DNA of 64,000 bases from Flaccisagitta enflata (GCA_965153355.1 OZ231128.1:36208001-36272000), one strand, 5' to 3'. Positions 21,191 through 34,544 are shown, numbered from the stretch's first letter. The notes: generated by a model from the letters alone, not told the origin. Translations and numbers: made by a program.

Positions 21191-21605
21191 AGGTCACCCA
21201 AGGGTGATATGTGGTCAGCGATACCCATTGCCCTGCTTTGCATGATTGCAAATTGGAGTGAGGGAAAGCAGGGCAGCGGCCTCGAAGGGGACGAAGTCCT
21301 GTAGAACGCAGGGGACATTCGTTCGTTCATTTGTCCGTCTGCCCTCTCAAGGCGGATTTAAAGCCTGAGAGGGTAGATTTCAGCCCTGAGAGGGCAGATT
21401 TCAGACCTGAGAGGGCAGATATTTGGCCAGAGAGGGCAGATTCAAGGCTTGAGAAGGCAGATTTCAGCCTTGAAAGGGCAGATTTCAGGCCTGAGAGGCC
21501 CTGAGGGGGGGGGGGCGAATGAACAAACGGGCAAACGAATGAATGAGCGAACGAAAGTCCCCTGTGTTCTACAGGACTTCGTCCCCTTTGGGACCGCTGC
21601 CCAAA
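21191..21605. repeat. R2 foldback element, copy b
   Basis: The left arm contains GTGGTCAGCGATACCCATTG and GACGAAGTCCTGTAGAAC. A core array of 21-bp units (GCCTGAGAGGGCAGATTTCA) runs about 21345-21500. The right arm (TTCTACAGGACTTCGTCCCC, GGGACCGCTGCCC) is the inverted match. Confidence 0.75.
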
Positions 21606-21990
<385 letters not shown>

Positions 21991-21999
21991 AAATAACAA

Positions 22000-23798
22000 C
22001 AAGACACAAAAAAGAAAAACAAAGAAAGACAGAAACTACGGAAAGAAAGAAACAAAAAATAAACGAGCCGGAGAAGGCCGAAGGCCCGTATGAGAAACTT
22101 GAAACATTTATGATAAAGTGTTCTTTGTTGTCATCATGCTGACAAAATTTGACTGGTTTGTTTTTGAGTCCAAAATGGACGGACGTCCTAGGTGAGCCAA
22201 ACTGTATCTTTGCAAACACATGATACTGATGCCCACCTCCCGAATCCCGATACCCCAACAAGTTAGGTTGTAATTCTGTCTTCATTTAGATTTCTTAGTT
22301 TTCTTCGTGTAGTACTAAGCTTCAGTTTGCATCAAAGTCAAATCTTATCGAATATATTCAGTATGAAATTTAATTTGCAAAACATACTTCTGAACAACAG
22401 TACATATCTAGCTATCTGTGCCATTTGCACTTAATTCAAACAACCCCCTCCACCCCCCCCCCCCATAAAAAAAAACGGTCCCCTCTCTCTAGCCAAGCAC
22501 AAGGTAGCGATAATCATTGATGTCACCTGCGCTTTCTCTTTGCCTTATTTACTATCAGTGTTAGGTGTCGTAAATTAAAATTTCGGTTGTTTTTAGTGAA
22601 CGACGATCGAAGGATACGGGCCCGGCCGTCGGTATCCTAAACAACACATCATTGAAGGGGGTTCAGATTTCGACCGAATTTCATGTTTTCTCATCATGTG
22701 ATCCGATTCTTTAACAAATAAGAGGTGATGATGATGATGATGATGACGCGACAGGTCCTCTCATATGCGATGCGTCAGTCGGTCGAATCGTTGATCAGTC
22801 CTACCGACATCCGCAATTCTAAAGTACCAGGTGGCCTATTACTTAATAAATCTTTCCTGATTTCTTTACTTATGTTCTGCACTAATTACTACTTCCCCCT
22901 CGCCAATGGCTCATAGCACTAACCCAAGGATGACAGGGAGGAGGGCGAGGTGCCGTGTACCAGTTTTACCCCTTGGGAAACGCCCTCATAAGCATTGTCA
23001 GCGATTCAATCAAAAAACAACAATAATTTTTTTTTCTGTCTCAATCACGTGTCACTTTTTCTAAGTGCCCGAGAGCCGAGCCAGCAATATGTAACTAAAA
23101 ACTCGGTGAAATAAATGTGACCATTCGGACATTCGGTCGTTGAACGGAAGGCCGAGTGATGAAACAAAAGTTCAAATCACGCCAGAAAGCCAGATGATGA
23201 CCCAGTCTTCGCGGACTTAACTTTTGAAAATGCTCTCAGGCGGTAGAACTCCAATCTCGTCACTTTATACTACGATTTACTAACTACGTAACTGCGTGCG
23301 AGCGAATGATATAAATTACTTTTAGTGGTTGGTTCGTTTGTCTTCCTTTCGTGGCAAATGGAGTTTTGTAACTCTGCACTGCCCCCTTTGAATAGCTTGA
23401 TAGATGCTCCTCCCGACAAACTCTCTTTCGGCCTTCTTCCCCCAACTCTAAGGATAGCTGTGCACGGTGCGCATTAAACACCAGTCCAACCCATTTTAAG
23501 CTCTTTTTCTTTTTTGAGTCCATTGTTGTTACCTGTATCTTAAATTTTCTGCCCATATCTCCATTTTTTCCCTCTCTCTCTTTCGCACTGAACTCGTCCG
23601 GGCAATGAAGAATTATGTCGGCGTCAGCAAAAGAATGACGATCTGTTATTTATACTTTTTTTAGTCATGAATTCTTTTAATGCTTGTCAAAGTAACCATA
23701 AGGGACAAGAACGAATATAACAAGAAATAAAAACTCATGACGAATGCGAACCAATAATGGCTAATGAAATACAGGCGAGGCAGAGGAAATGTGTGTGT

Positions 23799-23800
<2 letters not shown>
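22000..23800. other. No gene seen
   Basis: Mostly unique sequence with a C run near 22455-22463 and a short (GAT)n near 22726-22746. No frame with family resemblance or paired splice sites. Confidence 0.45.
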
Positions 23801-23801
<1 letters not shown>

Positions 23802-23888
<87 letters not shown>

Positions 23889-23895
23889 AACACGG
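23802..23895. repeat. (GA)n and (ACAG)n microsatellite
   Basis: GA 23803-23868, then ACAG units. Confidence 0.95.
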
Positions 23896-24333
23896 ACAGA
23901 CAGACACCGAGTAAACAATTTGAGAAAAATTATCCGTCCCTGCCATGTTTGAGATTTCTATTAACGTTGAGATGCAGATATAGAGATTCAAATGAAAATT
24001 GTTAACTTTCTAAATGTGCTAGTAACGTAACAATCAACACGAAAAGGGGGAGAATGAAATGGGTTAATCAAACAAGGAAAAACTGCTGAAAATTGACTAA
24101 CGACAGTCACAATAAGGAGAGATCACAATGTCTAAAATGAGCCAATACGAGCATGGGTCTTGGAGGAACAAGTATTCTAACAATACATCCTTCACAATCA
24201 CTTCATTCTACATGAGCCACCACGATTTGGGGTCATCAACATCTGTATGTATGCGGCAATGTAACTCTCCCGTATCAGGGTTACTGGATTTTTCCACTGG
24301 GTCACGTTACTTTAAGTATGCATTACACCAAGA

Positions 24334-24422
24334 TTAGATATAGATACAGATACAGATTAGATGTAGATATAGATACAGATATAGATACAGATACAGATTA
24401 GATATAGATACAGATAAAGATG
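24334..24422. repeat. (AGATAT/AGATAC)n microsatellite
   Basis: AGATACAGAT-type hexamers, imperfect. Confidence 0.85.
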
Positions 24423-24635
24423 TAGGCGCTTGGGCTTTGCTTTGCTCAGCTGATCATTGTTATTCAAGATCCAGTTTAAAAATCACAGAAAGTGGATTCA
24501 TTTGTGATATCACATATCTTTAAAGCAGAAAGTGATTTTCGGGTCGAATATTTTCGCCTTCAAGAACCACGCGAGTCCAACGTCCCAAAAGAATGTCAAC
24601 TGTGAAATATCTGACTTGTCGTGGACCCAAGACTT

Positions 24636-25482
24636 AATCGGGAAAAAAGTCGAAGTCAGTCTTCGACTTTTTGACATATTTGAGAGAAACAGGGTTTTCA
24701 TTTTCTTATGCGAAAGTTGAGCATCTCCACCGACCGAATGAGCCCTCCAATGAAATTGATAGGGTAAATAAATATGATAATTCTCTTTCATTTGGCACCA
24801 AGCAGAATGCTCTAAGACAAATATTTTTTGCGCTATGATTTTTTAAAGATTTATTTATGAAAAATTCGAATAGAATTTTTTTCAATTTTTTTATGATTTT
24901 GTGTAGGATCAATAAAGGAGTGTATTCATATTTATGTGAGCAGGAAAATACAAATTGACATATTTATGAGCACAGCTGCTCATCTGTGAGGGTGTTTTTG
25001 AGCATTTTAGCTCAATAAGCTCACTTAGCTCAGTCTATTCTTTCTGATTTCGAATATGATAAATGACTGAATATTTTCATACTTGTTTAAGCAAGCAATT
25101 AAAAAAAACAAGTCAGTGAGCAGAGCTGCTCATCTGTGCGAATGTTTATAAGTATTCTAGCTCATTTAGCTCATTTAGCTTGCTCTTTTTCTCTGATTTT
25201 AAATAGGATAGATAAATTGATATTTTGATTTAAGCATGCAAGTACAAGGAAGCATATCAGTGAGCAAAACTGGTTGTCTGAATGAATTATTTTGAATATT
25301 TTAGCTCATCTAGCTCATTTGGCTCAGTCCTAATTTTCTCCGATTTTCAGTGCAATCAATACATACAATTGCTTTTGATTTGATCTAATTAAAAAAGATT
25401 TCAGTGACTGAAGATACAAGCATGGTGAAAAGTGACCACTGCTTACGACTTTTTTCCTCACGGCGACAGCCGCCATTACTGG
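24636..25482 (+). repeat. R3 dispersed repeat, copy 2
   Basis: Collinear with 13676-14532. The start contains a GTCGAAG...CTTCGAC hairpin and it ends CGACAGCCGCCATTACTGGT. The AGCTCATTT subrepeats are present. Confidence 0.8.
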
Positions 25483-25484
25483 TA

Positions 25485-25630
25485 CGCTTTGTGATAGTCA
25501 GTCCGTCAGTCGATCCATTAATCCGCAACATTTTTGAATATTAACCTTTTTTTGTCTAGTTTTTTTTTTCTTAGGTGGTATTGATAGTCAGTACTGCCCC
25601 TGCCCCTGCCCAACCGTCCGCGACCTTTGC
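25485..25630. repeat. R1-related fragment
   Basis: GTCAGTCCGTCAGTCGATCC on the left, CCCTGCCCAACCGTCCGCGAC on the right. It lies just 3' of the Gag-like gene. Confidence 0.5.
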
Positions 25631-25647
25631 CCTGTGTTAAGTTGGTT

Positions 25648-25871
25648 TCAACTGAGAGTGGCAACGCGTCGATTCCAAGTGTCGCCTCGTCTTTTCTCGG
25701 TGATGTTGCGGATTGTGGCGTCGTTGGATCGCGTGATGCGGATCTTCTCCAACGCCTCGTCCAGAGTCTGAACGCCTTTGTAATACAGCTTCCTGCGCAG
25801 CCGATCTTCCAACAGCCCGTCCAAAAACGCATCTAGCAGGCCTTCTTGAAACGCCTTAGACTTGATCTTTT
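25648..25871 (-). CDS. Gag-like gene, exon 3
   Basis: Acceptor AAAACAG| at 25871, TGA at 25648-25650. It holds the capsid C-lobe-like helices and ends DTWNRRVATLS. Confidence 0.65.
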
Positions 25872-26261
25872 CTGTTTTTATTTGTTTTTTGTTTTTATTT
25901 GAGGAGATAATGGGGGGAATAGGGGAGGAGAGGGAAGAGAAGGGGAAAATTAAGAGATGGGAATGAGAGAAAAAATAGGAATATCGATGCGAGAAGAAGA
26001 CGAACGATTTATAAACAGGTGAAAGGCCTGAATTGTTGTACGAGGGGAAAAAAACAAGTTGGACCAAATGATGATAACTCAAAAATGAGAGTGAAAAGAT
26101 TTAGATGTTCGATGACGGATCGACCAGATAAATGTCGTCGTTGTCAAAGGTCGAAAAAAAAGGTAAGTGAGATTGAGAGAGAGGAAAAAAAAAGAAAATA
26201 AAGAAAACAAAGAGAGAATAGCAACGACAACGGGATATACAACGACATCAACAACGACATC

Positions 26262-26316
<55 letters not shown>

Positions 26317-26325
26317 TCAAGTAGG

Positions 26326-26403
<78 letters not shown>

Positions 26404-26433
26404 GCGACAATGACAACGAAAATAACTACAGAT

Positions 26434-26488
<55 letters not shown>

Positions 26489-26552
26489 CTAGAACAACAA
26501 CAAGTATAACAACAACAAGTAGAACAACAACAAGTAGAACAACAACAAGTAG

Positions 26553-26650
<98 letters not shown>

Positions 26651-27010
26651 AAACAAAGGCAAATAAAAAAAACCAAACAAACAAAAAAACAGTACCTTTG
26701 CCCCCCTCGTCAATGGCGAGGAATTCAAAGAGGTTCTTGCATCTATGCGCGAAAGCGAAGGTGGTTTCGGTAGTCACTTGTTTGGCGTTTTTGGCCAGTT
26801 CTTCCCACTCTTGACGACTCCTCGAGTCGAAGAGCATGTCCAACTTGGCACCGAAGTCGCGAAGACTATCTCCTGGGAAGCTCTGCATCATCTTCTTCGC
26901 TCTTTCCCTAAAAGAGGAGGATGGCAGATAGTAACGTATACAGGTAGAAAGAAAGGAAGAAAAAGAAATAGAAAGAAGGAAAGAAGAAAAGAAAGAATCA
27001 AAAAAAAGGG

Positions 27011-27085
<75 letters not shown>

Positions 27086-30008
27086 AAAAGAAATGAAGGG
27101 AAAAATGAATGCACGAAAAAAACAAGGCCGGATACACGGCTACCCCAGTCGCGTGCGGGTGGGCAGGGGCCGTAATTGAGGTCACTTCATCATTTGGGCA
27201 GGTGCAGTGAAGCCAGAGACCGCAAAAAAACACAAAAAAGTAAAGTGTGACAGACGGACGGACGGACGGACGGACCGACGGACGGACCGACGGACGGACC
27301 GACAAAGCGGGCTGTAGAGTCGCGTAGCACGCGACTAAAAATTTCAGTTAAGATTATTTTTAAGTGGTTGCTCTAGCCAGGACGACTCTACAAGAAAGGA
27401 TTCTTTCCTGACGAAGGAGAAGTGAAAGCGCGGCACGACCCGACCTCGTCAGTTGAATGATGAAAATAAGTTTGACAGAAAAGTTTGAGATTTGAAAGTC
27501 TGTATTATCGGATGAATAGAAGGCCGTCTGAGTCGCATGTCACTCATTAGAGCTAATTCGTCAATGACATTCATCGTAAGTCTTCTTGTGGGGTTTTGAC
27601 AGTTAGATCATCGATGATGAAACTTGACAACAAAAAAGAAAAAAAAAACTCAATGTAGAGGGATATTGAATTTGGTTGAGATGGTTGGTCGTAAGGAAAG
27701 ATTGAGACCACAGAATGATATTCAACATCAATTGGACGGGCGAAAAAGGCGGGCGGTAGCTGCTTCATTTGGCTGTAAAATGCATAATGATTGTGAAAAT
27801 TATTGTACCAGGAACTTAACATCTGTTTACTTGTAATTGAGACAAAATCAAACAACTGTTAATTCTAAACGGATATTTAACTACATGCCGATTTTTCCAC
27901 CAGTTAGACCTTGAAAAAATCTTCATTTTGCTCATGAATTTTGCCTAGATTGCTTCAGGCAAAATTGAATAAGATCCAAAACAGTAAAATCATTCCCCAT
28001 GCAAATCAATGCAAAATCACCAGATTAACATCATCAACTTCAGGTGCTTACCAAATCTATATCAGGATAGATAATCAGATGCGGATTTCACGACTAAAAA
28101 GCTTATGAAAAGTTTTTTAATTTGCTCATGGATTTTGATTGATTTCTTAAAGGTTTGGGCGTTCAAAATTCATACAAATGTTACGGAAAGATTGAAACTT
28201 GGGTGTTTTTAGGTAGTGGTTATGAGCAGATAAAGTTGAAAACTAGCGACCAAATTGAGGCAAAATATTGATATTGATGTGAAATAAATTAGGAAATACC
28301 TAATTAATATCCAATATCACAAATTCATAATTTTTCTCTTCAACAATAATGGAAGTCTTCAGCTGAAGCTCTTCCGTCTCAATAATTGGTAAACAGGTGT
28401 TAAGCGTTCAAGAACAGCTTGATTTTTTTTAGTCATAATGAACACAAGAATCGACGGGCTGACGGACGAAACATCTTCCTTAAGACTATGTAGATGCAAG
28501 GAATTTAGTTAATAAGACAAAGACTCAAAGCCTGTGAATTTTAATCGCGTGCGGGTGGTCTGGGGCAAGGGAAGTAATGCAGATGTCAACTGTCTCATTG
28601 GCATGGAACTGATTTTAAACACTGCTAGCAAAAAGTAGCAATTATCGATATGATAGTTAATAACCAGATCTGAAGGCACCAAACCAGTAAAAATATATCA
28701 AGGAGTGAAATTAAAACGTTTTTGTATTATACTTTAAATACTAGTCATTGAAGTAAAAAAACTCATTTGATTCAAGCAATTGATAAATTACTAAAAATTG
28801 GAGAATTATTATATTTTTTGACACAAGTCAAAAGTTCTACCACATCATTTGGTTGAAAAATAGTTATGGACTTTTTGCAAGAATGGTTAAAACAAAGAAA
28901 ATTTTCACTTCCGAAGCAGGTTTTTCAGGGGCCCAGAATAGTCCACGGGAAGTGACGGTCCATGTGCTTTCCCCCGGTAGGAAGATTAAGCCTCATGACT
29001 GCCATCAGCCTGCCATCAGCCACCAGACTGCACCAGCAGCCAGCAGCAGGGGAATATGCCAATTCATTCCAACAGCTGATGAATTTTTTTTCTTTATTTT
29101 TATCCCTTCGAACAAAACAAAACTGTGATAAGAAATAGAATGATCTTTAGATATTTTTGTTCATACCTACTTATTTGCTAGGTTAACATGTTTTTTCTTT
29201 ATTCATCAGAATACCGAAGTATTTAATGCTGAGAAAGATTATTTTCTTGTTTAAAGAAGTTTTTGGTGTGCATAATTAAAAAAACTGCAATATGCAAATG
29301 AAGTTCTCATCCTCCGAGACTAGTGATTAAATTTTAGTTTTTTGTGGAATGTGAAATTGCCTGCGCCAGTTTTGCCACCAGATTCTTTCTTGGCCCCTCT
29401 CCTCCTTCCTTCCATCTTTCCCGCCTTCTCTCCTTCTTACCTTTCTTCCCTCTTCCCTTCCTTCCTTTCTGTTTGAGTAAAAAAGACTCAAAATTTCTGC
29501 TTTTTTCTGCTAGCAGCAAAAGAATTTCTGCTAGCAAAGCAGTTGGGATTTATGCCAGCAGCACTGCTAGCAAACTGCTTGCTAGTTCGAGTACTATGCA
29601 CACCCAAAAAGCCAGAAAAAGTAAAGTGTGACCGGCAGACAAACCGACCGCGTCATTGATTGATTGATTGATTTGACTAGTAATTTGGATTCATTTACTT
29701 ATTCATTCATTCATTCATTCATTCATTCATTCATTCATTCATTCATTCATTCATTAAAAAGAAACTACAAACTTTTGATCTTCGTCTTGAATGGCGTCGA
29801 TGATGATTTGTTTGCCGGCGACTTGATCGAGTTGCGGATCCTTGGAATAGACTGTCAAGAAGTCTTTGAACCACGTGTCAAAACGCATCGTCGACGTGAA
29901 CATTTGAAAGAGGCCCTCGTCTTCATCGTCGAGGGCGTCGAGGGGATGCGGTGGAGAAGCTGCGCGCGTTGAAGCCGCCGCTGCCGTCGATGGCAAAGGG
30001 GATGACAT
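25648..30008 (-). CDS. Intron-containing Gag-like (retrotransposon capsid) gene
   Basis: Three exons, 29773-30008, 26696-26907 and 25648-25871, give 223 aa. Both joins keep phase: CAAAA|GTTTGT to TTTTAG|G (phase 2) and CAAAG|GTACTG to AAACAG|AA (phase 1). The protein begins MSSPLPSTAAAASTRAASPP, continues FDTWFKDFLTVYSKDPQLDQ (capsid N-lobe type), FGAKLDMLFDSRSRQEWEEL and FAFAHRCKNLFEFL, then FQEGLLDAFLDGLLEDRLRR and GVQTLDEALEKIRI (capsid C-lobe, the usual F..GL....R....TL.EAL pattern), and stops after RRVATLS. There is no zinc knuckle, protease or pol. Introns inside a Gag frame indicate a host-type transcription unit, so domestication is plausible. The start ATG (30006-30008) is the first in the open frame; an upstream exon is possible. 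Not the same family as the gag at 3107-4504. Confidence 0.65.
26236..26660. repeat. (AAC)n microsatellite
   Basis: About 130 units with AAGTAGAAC interruptions, in Gag-like intron 2. The long Thr, Val, Cys and Leu frames here are artefacts. Confidence 0.97.
26696..26907 (-). CDS. Gag-like gene, exon 2
   Basis: 212 bases, acceptor CCTCTTTTAG|, donor |GTACTG. It codes for ERAKKMMQSFPGDSLRDFG to EFLAIDEGGK. Confidence 0.68.
27005..27090. repeat. (GAAA)n microsatellite
   Basis: About 20 GAAA units in Gag-like intron 1. Confidence 0.95.
27122..27345 (-). repeat. R1 element
   Basis: Reverse copy: CAAGGCCGGATACACGGCTA, CAGTCGCGTGCGGGTGGGCA, a (GGAC)n array at 27249-27303, and GAGTCGCGTAGCACGCGACT followed by AAAAA. 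Confidence 0.85.
27346..29650. other. Gag-like intron 1, mostly unique
   Basis: No exon-like frame. A decayed R1-like piece lies near 28430-28580 (CGTGCGGGTGG), and an ACTGCAATATGCAAATGA octamer-type 18-mer near 29284-29301. Confidence 0.45.
29664..29757. repeat. (ATTG)n and (ATTC)n microsatellite
   Basis: TGAT units near 29656-29672, then a pure ATTC array 29701-29755. On the minus strand (GAAT)n starts about 17 bases after the Gag-like exon 1 donor. Confidence 0.92.
29773..30008 (-). CDS. Gag-like gene, exon 1
   Basis: From ATG at 30006-30008 to CAAAA|GTTTGT. It codes for a low-complexity Ala/Ser/Pro leader, then DALDDEDEGLFQMF and the N-lobe-like helix. A CTG/CAG run (Ser codons) lies just 5' of the ATG. 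Confidence 0.62.
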
Positions 30009-30294
30009 GCTGCTGCTGCTGCGGATTGTCAACTGGGGAGGTGGATAACGACGAGGATGAGGATAAGGAGGAGGAGGACAGTCCAAGAGAGACGGAAGTC
30101 TCCAAACCAATTATGAGAGATGTTTTGTGACGAAGTAAGAAGGTGTTGTCAAAGAAGAGACTGAAATGTAGACATGAGAGTGGAACTGATTTGTCACGAT
30201 TGTAAATCAAACCGACCACAGAAGCTGTTATATGGATCTTCTTGCCTTCTTGCTGTGCATATTTGATCAAATTTCAATGAACAAGTAACTCGGG

Positions 30295-30500
30295 GTCACA
30301 ATATTGTTGCAGGCGAGAGGGCAGGGTCGTCCCCCCCGCCTCCCCCCCACGCACAACCATGCACCCAATAGTTATCCAAAACGCTCGTTTTAGCACTTTT
30401 TGGCTCAATCATTATGGCCGGACTGACGAACGGACTGACGGACTGAAGGACCGATGGTGGAACAAAGCCTCTTATGAAGTTGCGTGTCCGTGTCCCATCT
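30295..30500 (-). repeat. R1-type element, diverged
   Basis: Bounded by TCACAATATTGTTGCAGGC (shared with the ATATTGTG-ended R1 variants) on the left and GCCTCTTATGAAGTTGCGTG on the right, with GGACTGACG units between. Confidence 0.6.
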
Positions 30501-32110
30501 CAGTCACGTGCCAGCCGAGACATATGCAGTTATGTATACACGAGACGAATGCATTATGCAATTATGCATTTAATGAAGGATATTGGCAGATGTTGAATGC
30601 CATTATTCGCACTGACTCCCTTTGGGCTTTGACCCGCCTCGGCTCACCCCAGATTGCCTGGCAAAGCCAAAGGTTGACACTTCACTCGTCAGACTAATCT
30701 GCGTTTGCATGACACCAAAAATAGCAAGCATTAAAATCATGAAAAACGTACATGTATGTAGTCGACTTAGTGGGATGATATTGGTTCAGTGATGGGTAAA
30801 AGGTATTCGCTAACCTTAATTAAAATTTCATCTTACTGGACCAACTGGAAATATAAAATATCTTTTTGATGCATTTTATGTTTGTTGCGCTCTGACACTA
30901 ATCTCTAAACCGGTGTTCTGCATCTAAAATGATCATAAAATTGGTGATATAAAATAAAATAGGTGATGAAAATAAATGGTAGAAGATGAATTACAATTCA
31001 ACATTTTTCCAGATCTAGCAGCATAAAGGGAGGAAAAAACAATTGTTTTGTCAGCTAGAAACATCAAGTGGAACACCAGTAACTTTTGTGCAATTAACCC
31101 TGTTTGGTGACCTCTCGAGTGAAATTAGTTTGATAACATCAAACAAGGTACAAATCAGTGCCTAGTAACGACAAAATTAGTCGCAGACGGGACAACCTTG
31201 AAAAGCGACTGACTGACTGACCGTCACTGTGGACAGACAGACCAACCAACGGGCTGACCGAAAAGTGGATTGTTGAGTAGCGTGTCGTCGACAAAAAAAT
31301 CTTGGTGTTCCGATCCGACACATTGCATGCATGTGCAGTCAACCAACAACTAGTCAAAGAGAAATAACGGAACTGATGCGAATTCACTCTTCAGCATTCT
31401 TCATTGTCGGTTTTTGACGTGATAGATCTTGTTTGAGTAAAATGCGTTGTCCTCATAAAAAGTAGATATTTAGGGCACATTTTTGCGTGGATAACTCTTT
31501 AACTTGCTCAAATTTGCGATGAAAAAAACCTACATTTCGCATTGGTTGAGATCGTTGCGTTTATTCAGCAATCGGCAAGGCTTAAAAAAATAATTGGTTA
31601 TGAGTTGGATTGCGATGATGATGAAACACAATCGAGAAAACGACTACGGCTATGATCACGACGCTGGAAAACGACGACAACGACGACTTCGTCGACGCGA
31701 AGGCTGTGAAGATTTGGTAGCGAAAATATTGATTATGGTGGATGGTTGTGGTGGTTGGGTTCCTTTTGATCTAAATACTAGCACGAAAAGATGGAAAAGG
31801 TGGAAATCTATTATTTCTGTCACCGTAGGGTCGGGAGTGTCAATATGCAGAAGTATTTTTGATCAGATCATCGACATTAGGGAGTATAAACAAAAAAGTT
31901 TTAAGTGTTTTTATTCTTTTAAACTTAATTCGTTTTCTTTTTTTAGCGCGAGGAAAAATTGTTATAAGTATATGTACTTCCAGCATCTGCAACCAGTTTT
32001 TGTGAAAATAAGACTATAACTTCGATAGAAAAGATTTGTTATTATCTCTTTTTACAACTTTGGTGATAAATAAACAACCTTTACCTTATTGCAACTAAAA
32101 CCAGCACCAA
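30500..32110. other. No gene seen
   Basis: Unique A/T-rich sequence with an R1-like remnant around 31178-31300 (CAGTCGCTTTT and GACTGACTGACC). A plus-strand frame at 31594-32019 has no family resemblance. Confidence 0.45.
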
Positions 32111-32114
32111 AATA

Positions 32115-32955
32115 CAGTGGACAACTGCCTTATCGGCACCTGATTTAACAGCATTTCTGATTTAGCAACCATGACGCTTTGGTCCCAAAATTTTATAGGC
32201 TTTTACAATGTTAATTTTCCCTGATTTAACAACACCTGATTTAACAGCCAAACCTGATTTACAGACGTTATTTGTTTGTCCCATAGAAAATTTACACCTT
32301 AATCAAAGGTAATCTTTATCTCTTTTATAAGAACATCATTTTTTTGCCAAAGCCAAAGATAGAGATAGCTACTAATGAAATAACTGCAATGTTCTTAATT
32401 TTGGAGCAATTCCACGTTCTTATAAACTAGGTTCTTATAAGAAAAAAAAATGTATCCATTTACAATTTGATAGTAGTTTTTTCCCATGATTATCTATTAT
32501 TTAGCTTATGTTCAATATGACAAAAACTGAAGGAAATTAAAAAAAACCCAAACGACAAGCAAATTCATGTGATAAGAATTTTAAAAAATTATAAATAGTG
32601 GACCAAAAATAGACATTTTCATTTTTTTCATAAGAGAGATTTAAATTAAAATTGATTTTTATTCAGATATAATGATGAATTTTACTTGCTAAACAGTTTT
32701 AATATTTGATATGCAGTGATGCATGATGAATATATTAAAGCAGGCATATCAAAGGCTGTATCTGTAAATCTCTTGCCAATTACACAACTATTTAACCACT
32801 GCAATTCATTGAGCACATATGTTCGCTTGTTTGATTTTACATCAGTTTTCTTTTATAAAAAAATACTAAAATTTGGTAATTCGATTTAACAACATTCGGA
32901 TTTAACAACCAAAATTCCTCAGTCCCTTCAAAACCGTTATATCGAGTTTCCACTG
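32115..32955. mobile_element. pogo/Tigger-like MITE
   Basis: TA flanks and ends CAGTGGACAACTGC...GAGTTTCCACTG (841 bp). Inner repeats of TGATTTAACA and ATTTAACAAC are also inverted. CAGTGG-type ends with TA duplication fit the pogo group. No transposase. A short ATAAGAAC-type palindromic element (about 32325-32447) sits inside. Confidence 0.7.
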
Positions 32956-33010
32956 TATTGAATTTGATCAAGTTCATGAGCAAAGATACTGATACAAAAT
33001 CATCAACACA

Positions 33011-33600
33011 TGGTCAGCGGTGCCCGATGCCCTGCTTGGAGTGATTAGCTGAAGAAGGGGAGTGAGAGCAGGGCAGCGGCCCCAAAGGGCCGATGTCCTG
33101 TAGGACACAGGGGTGAATTTCCATACGTCCTGAGAGGGCATATATGGGGCTATTTTCTGTGATATTGGGAATTTTGCATTTTCTTCAATTTTTTGTCAAT
33201 TTGCCATGTTATTCAATGGGAATTTGAGGCCTGAGAGGCTGGATTTAGGGCCCAAGAGTCTGGATCTAAGGGCCCAAGAGGCTGGATTTGAGGCCTGAGA
33301 GGCTGGATTTTGAGACCCAAGAGGCCAGATACGAGGCCTGAGAGGCCAGATTTGAGGCTTGAGAGGCTGGATTTGAGGCCTGAGAGGCTGGATTTGAGGC
33401 CTGAGAGGCTGGATTTGAGGCCTGAGAGGCCAGATTTGAGGCCTGAAAGGCCAGATTTGAGGCCTGAGAGGCTTTAGAAGCTTCGGAGGGGGGGGACGTA
33501 CATACGGACGGACGGTCGGACGGACATACGGAGGGACGTATGGAAATTCACCCCTGTGTCCTACAGGACATCGGCCCTTTGGGGCCACTGCCCAAAAGGG
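33011..33600. repeat. R2 foldback element, copy c
   Basis: Inverted arms of at least 50 bp (GGGCCGATGTCCTGTAGGAC / GTCCTACAGGACATCGGCCC; ATTTCCATACGTCC on both sides). The core is a clean array of about ten 21-bp units (GAGGCCTGAGAGGCTGGATT), about 33225-33475. Confidence 0.85.
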
Positions 33601-34300
33601 TTTTTAAAAGAAATAGAAGATTAATGAAATTTGATAAAATGGAAATGCAATAAATTTCAAAATTTAATGCGTTATGCTGTCTAATCCTGACGGTCTTAAC
33701 AAATAAGCTTTTGCATATTGACACACCCGAACCGTAGGGTATTAGGCAAAACGGGGGTCGGTTTCTTCATTATTAAAATGTAATAACAACACAACACGCG
33801 ACTAAAAATTGGTTGTGCGCATTGACGGGACATCATAACCGTGATTTTTCAACCTGTCCTAACTTGTTTGCCCCCAAATGCAAAAAGTTGTGCATGATGG
33901 GGTGTGGTAATGGACTTGTGGTAGTGATGATGTGATATTGACGGTTGTTTGAAGTGGTGAAATGGTGGTGGTGATAGAAATGTCTGATGGTGAACGTTTT
34001 GTTTACAAGGATGATTTAGTAAGGGGTGACTTTGTGGATAACTATGGTCTATGAGGATCGGGAATGACGATCATAAGATGATGGTGATAATGAATAATCG
34101 TTTTTTCGAAGCAAAACAAAAAATCGCGGGCACACTTTTAAGCTTTTCTTTCTACTCTTTTTTTCCGAAAAAAATCGAGTTGAATGAGTAATGAGTTGGA
34201 TTCGGTTTGTACTCACTGCCCTATCATCATTAACCACCTTCACTTGCGCAATTTAAATCGGACAAGTATCTGACACTATCTATTCTATCTTACCATTCTT
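33601..34300. other. No gene seen
   Basis: Unique sequence with GTGGTGATGG-type degenerate repeats around 33900-34090. Confidence 0.4.
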
Positions 34301-34305
34301 ACCAT

Positions 34306-34540
34306 TTTTAGTTGCGGACACGCAACTTCATAAGAGGCTTTGTCTGTCCGTCTGTCGGTCCGTTGGTCCGTCCGTTGGTCCGTGATGGTGATCGATGCTC
34401 AAACGCGCATTTTTGAGGCTCCCGTTGTGACTGTTTGTGTTCGTGAGTAAGTGTAGGGTGGAGTAGAGTGTGGATGGGGGTTGGATGCCCCTGCCCACAC
34501 GTCCGCAACGATATTGTGACACCGCGTCGCTTGTTTTTCA
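34306..34540 (+). repeat. R1 element, ATATTGTGACACC-ended variant
   Basis: TTTTTAGTTGCGGACACGCA, a (GTCC)n array, CACGTCCGCAACGATATTG and CACCGCGTCGCTTG. Confidence 0.75.
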
Positions 34541-34544
34541 TTAC

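Noticed and set aside
26079-27305. A 408-codon minus-strand frame rich in Val
   Set aside because: It is the (AAC)n and (GAAA)n microsatellites read in frame; only the piece at 26696-26907 is a credible exon (Gag-like).
31594-32019. A 141-codon plus-strand frame
   Set aside because: No family resemblance, skewed composition and no splice or promoter support.
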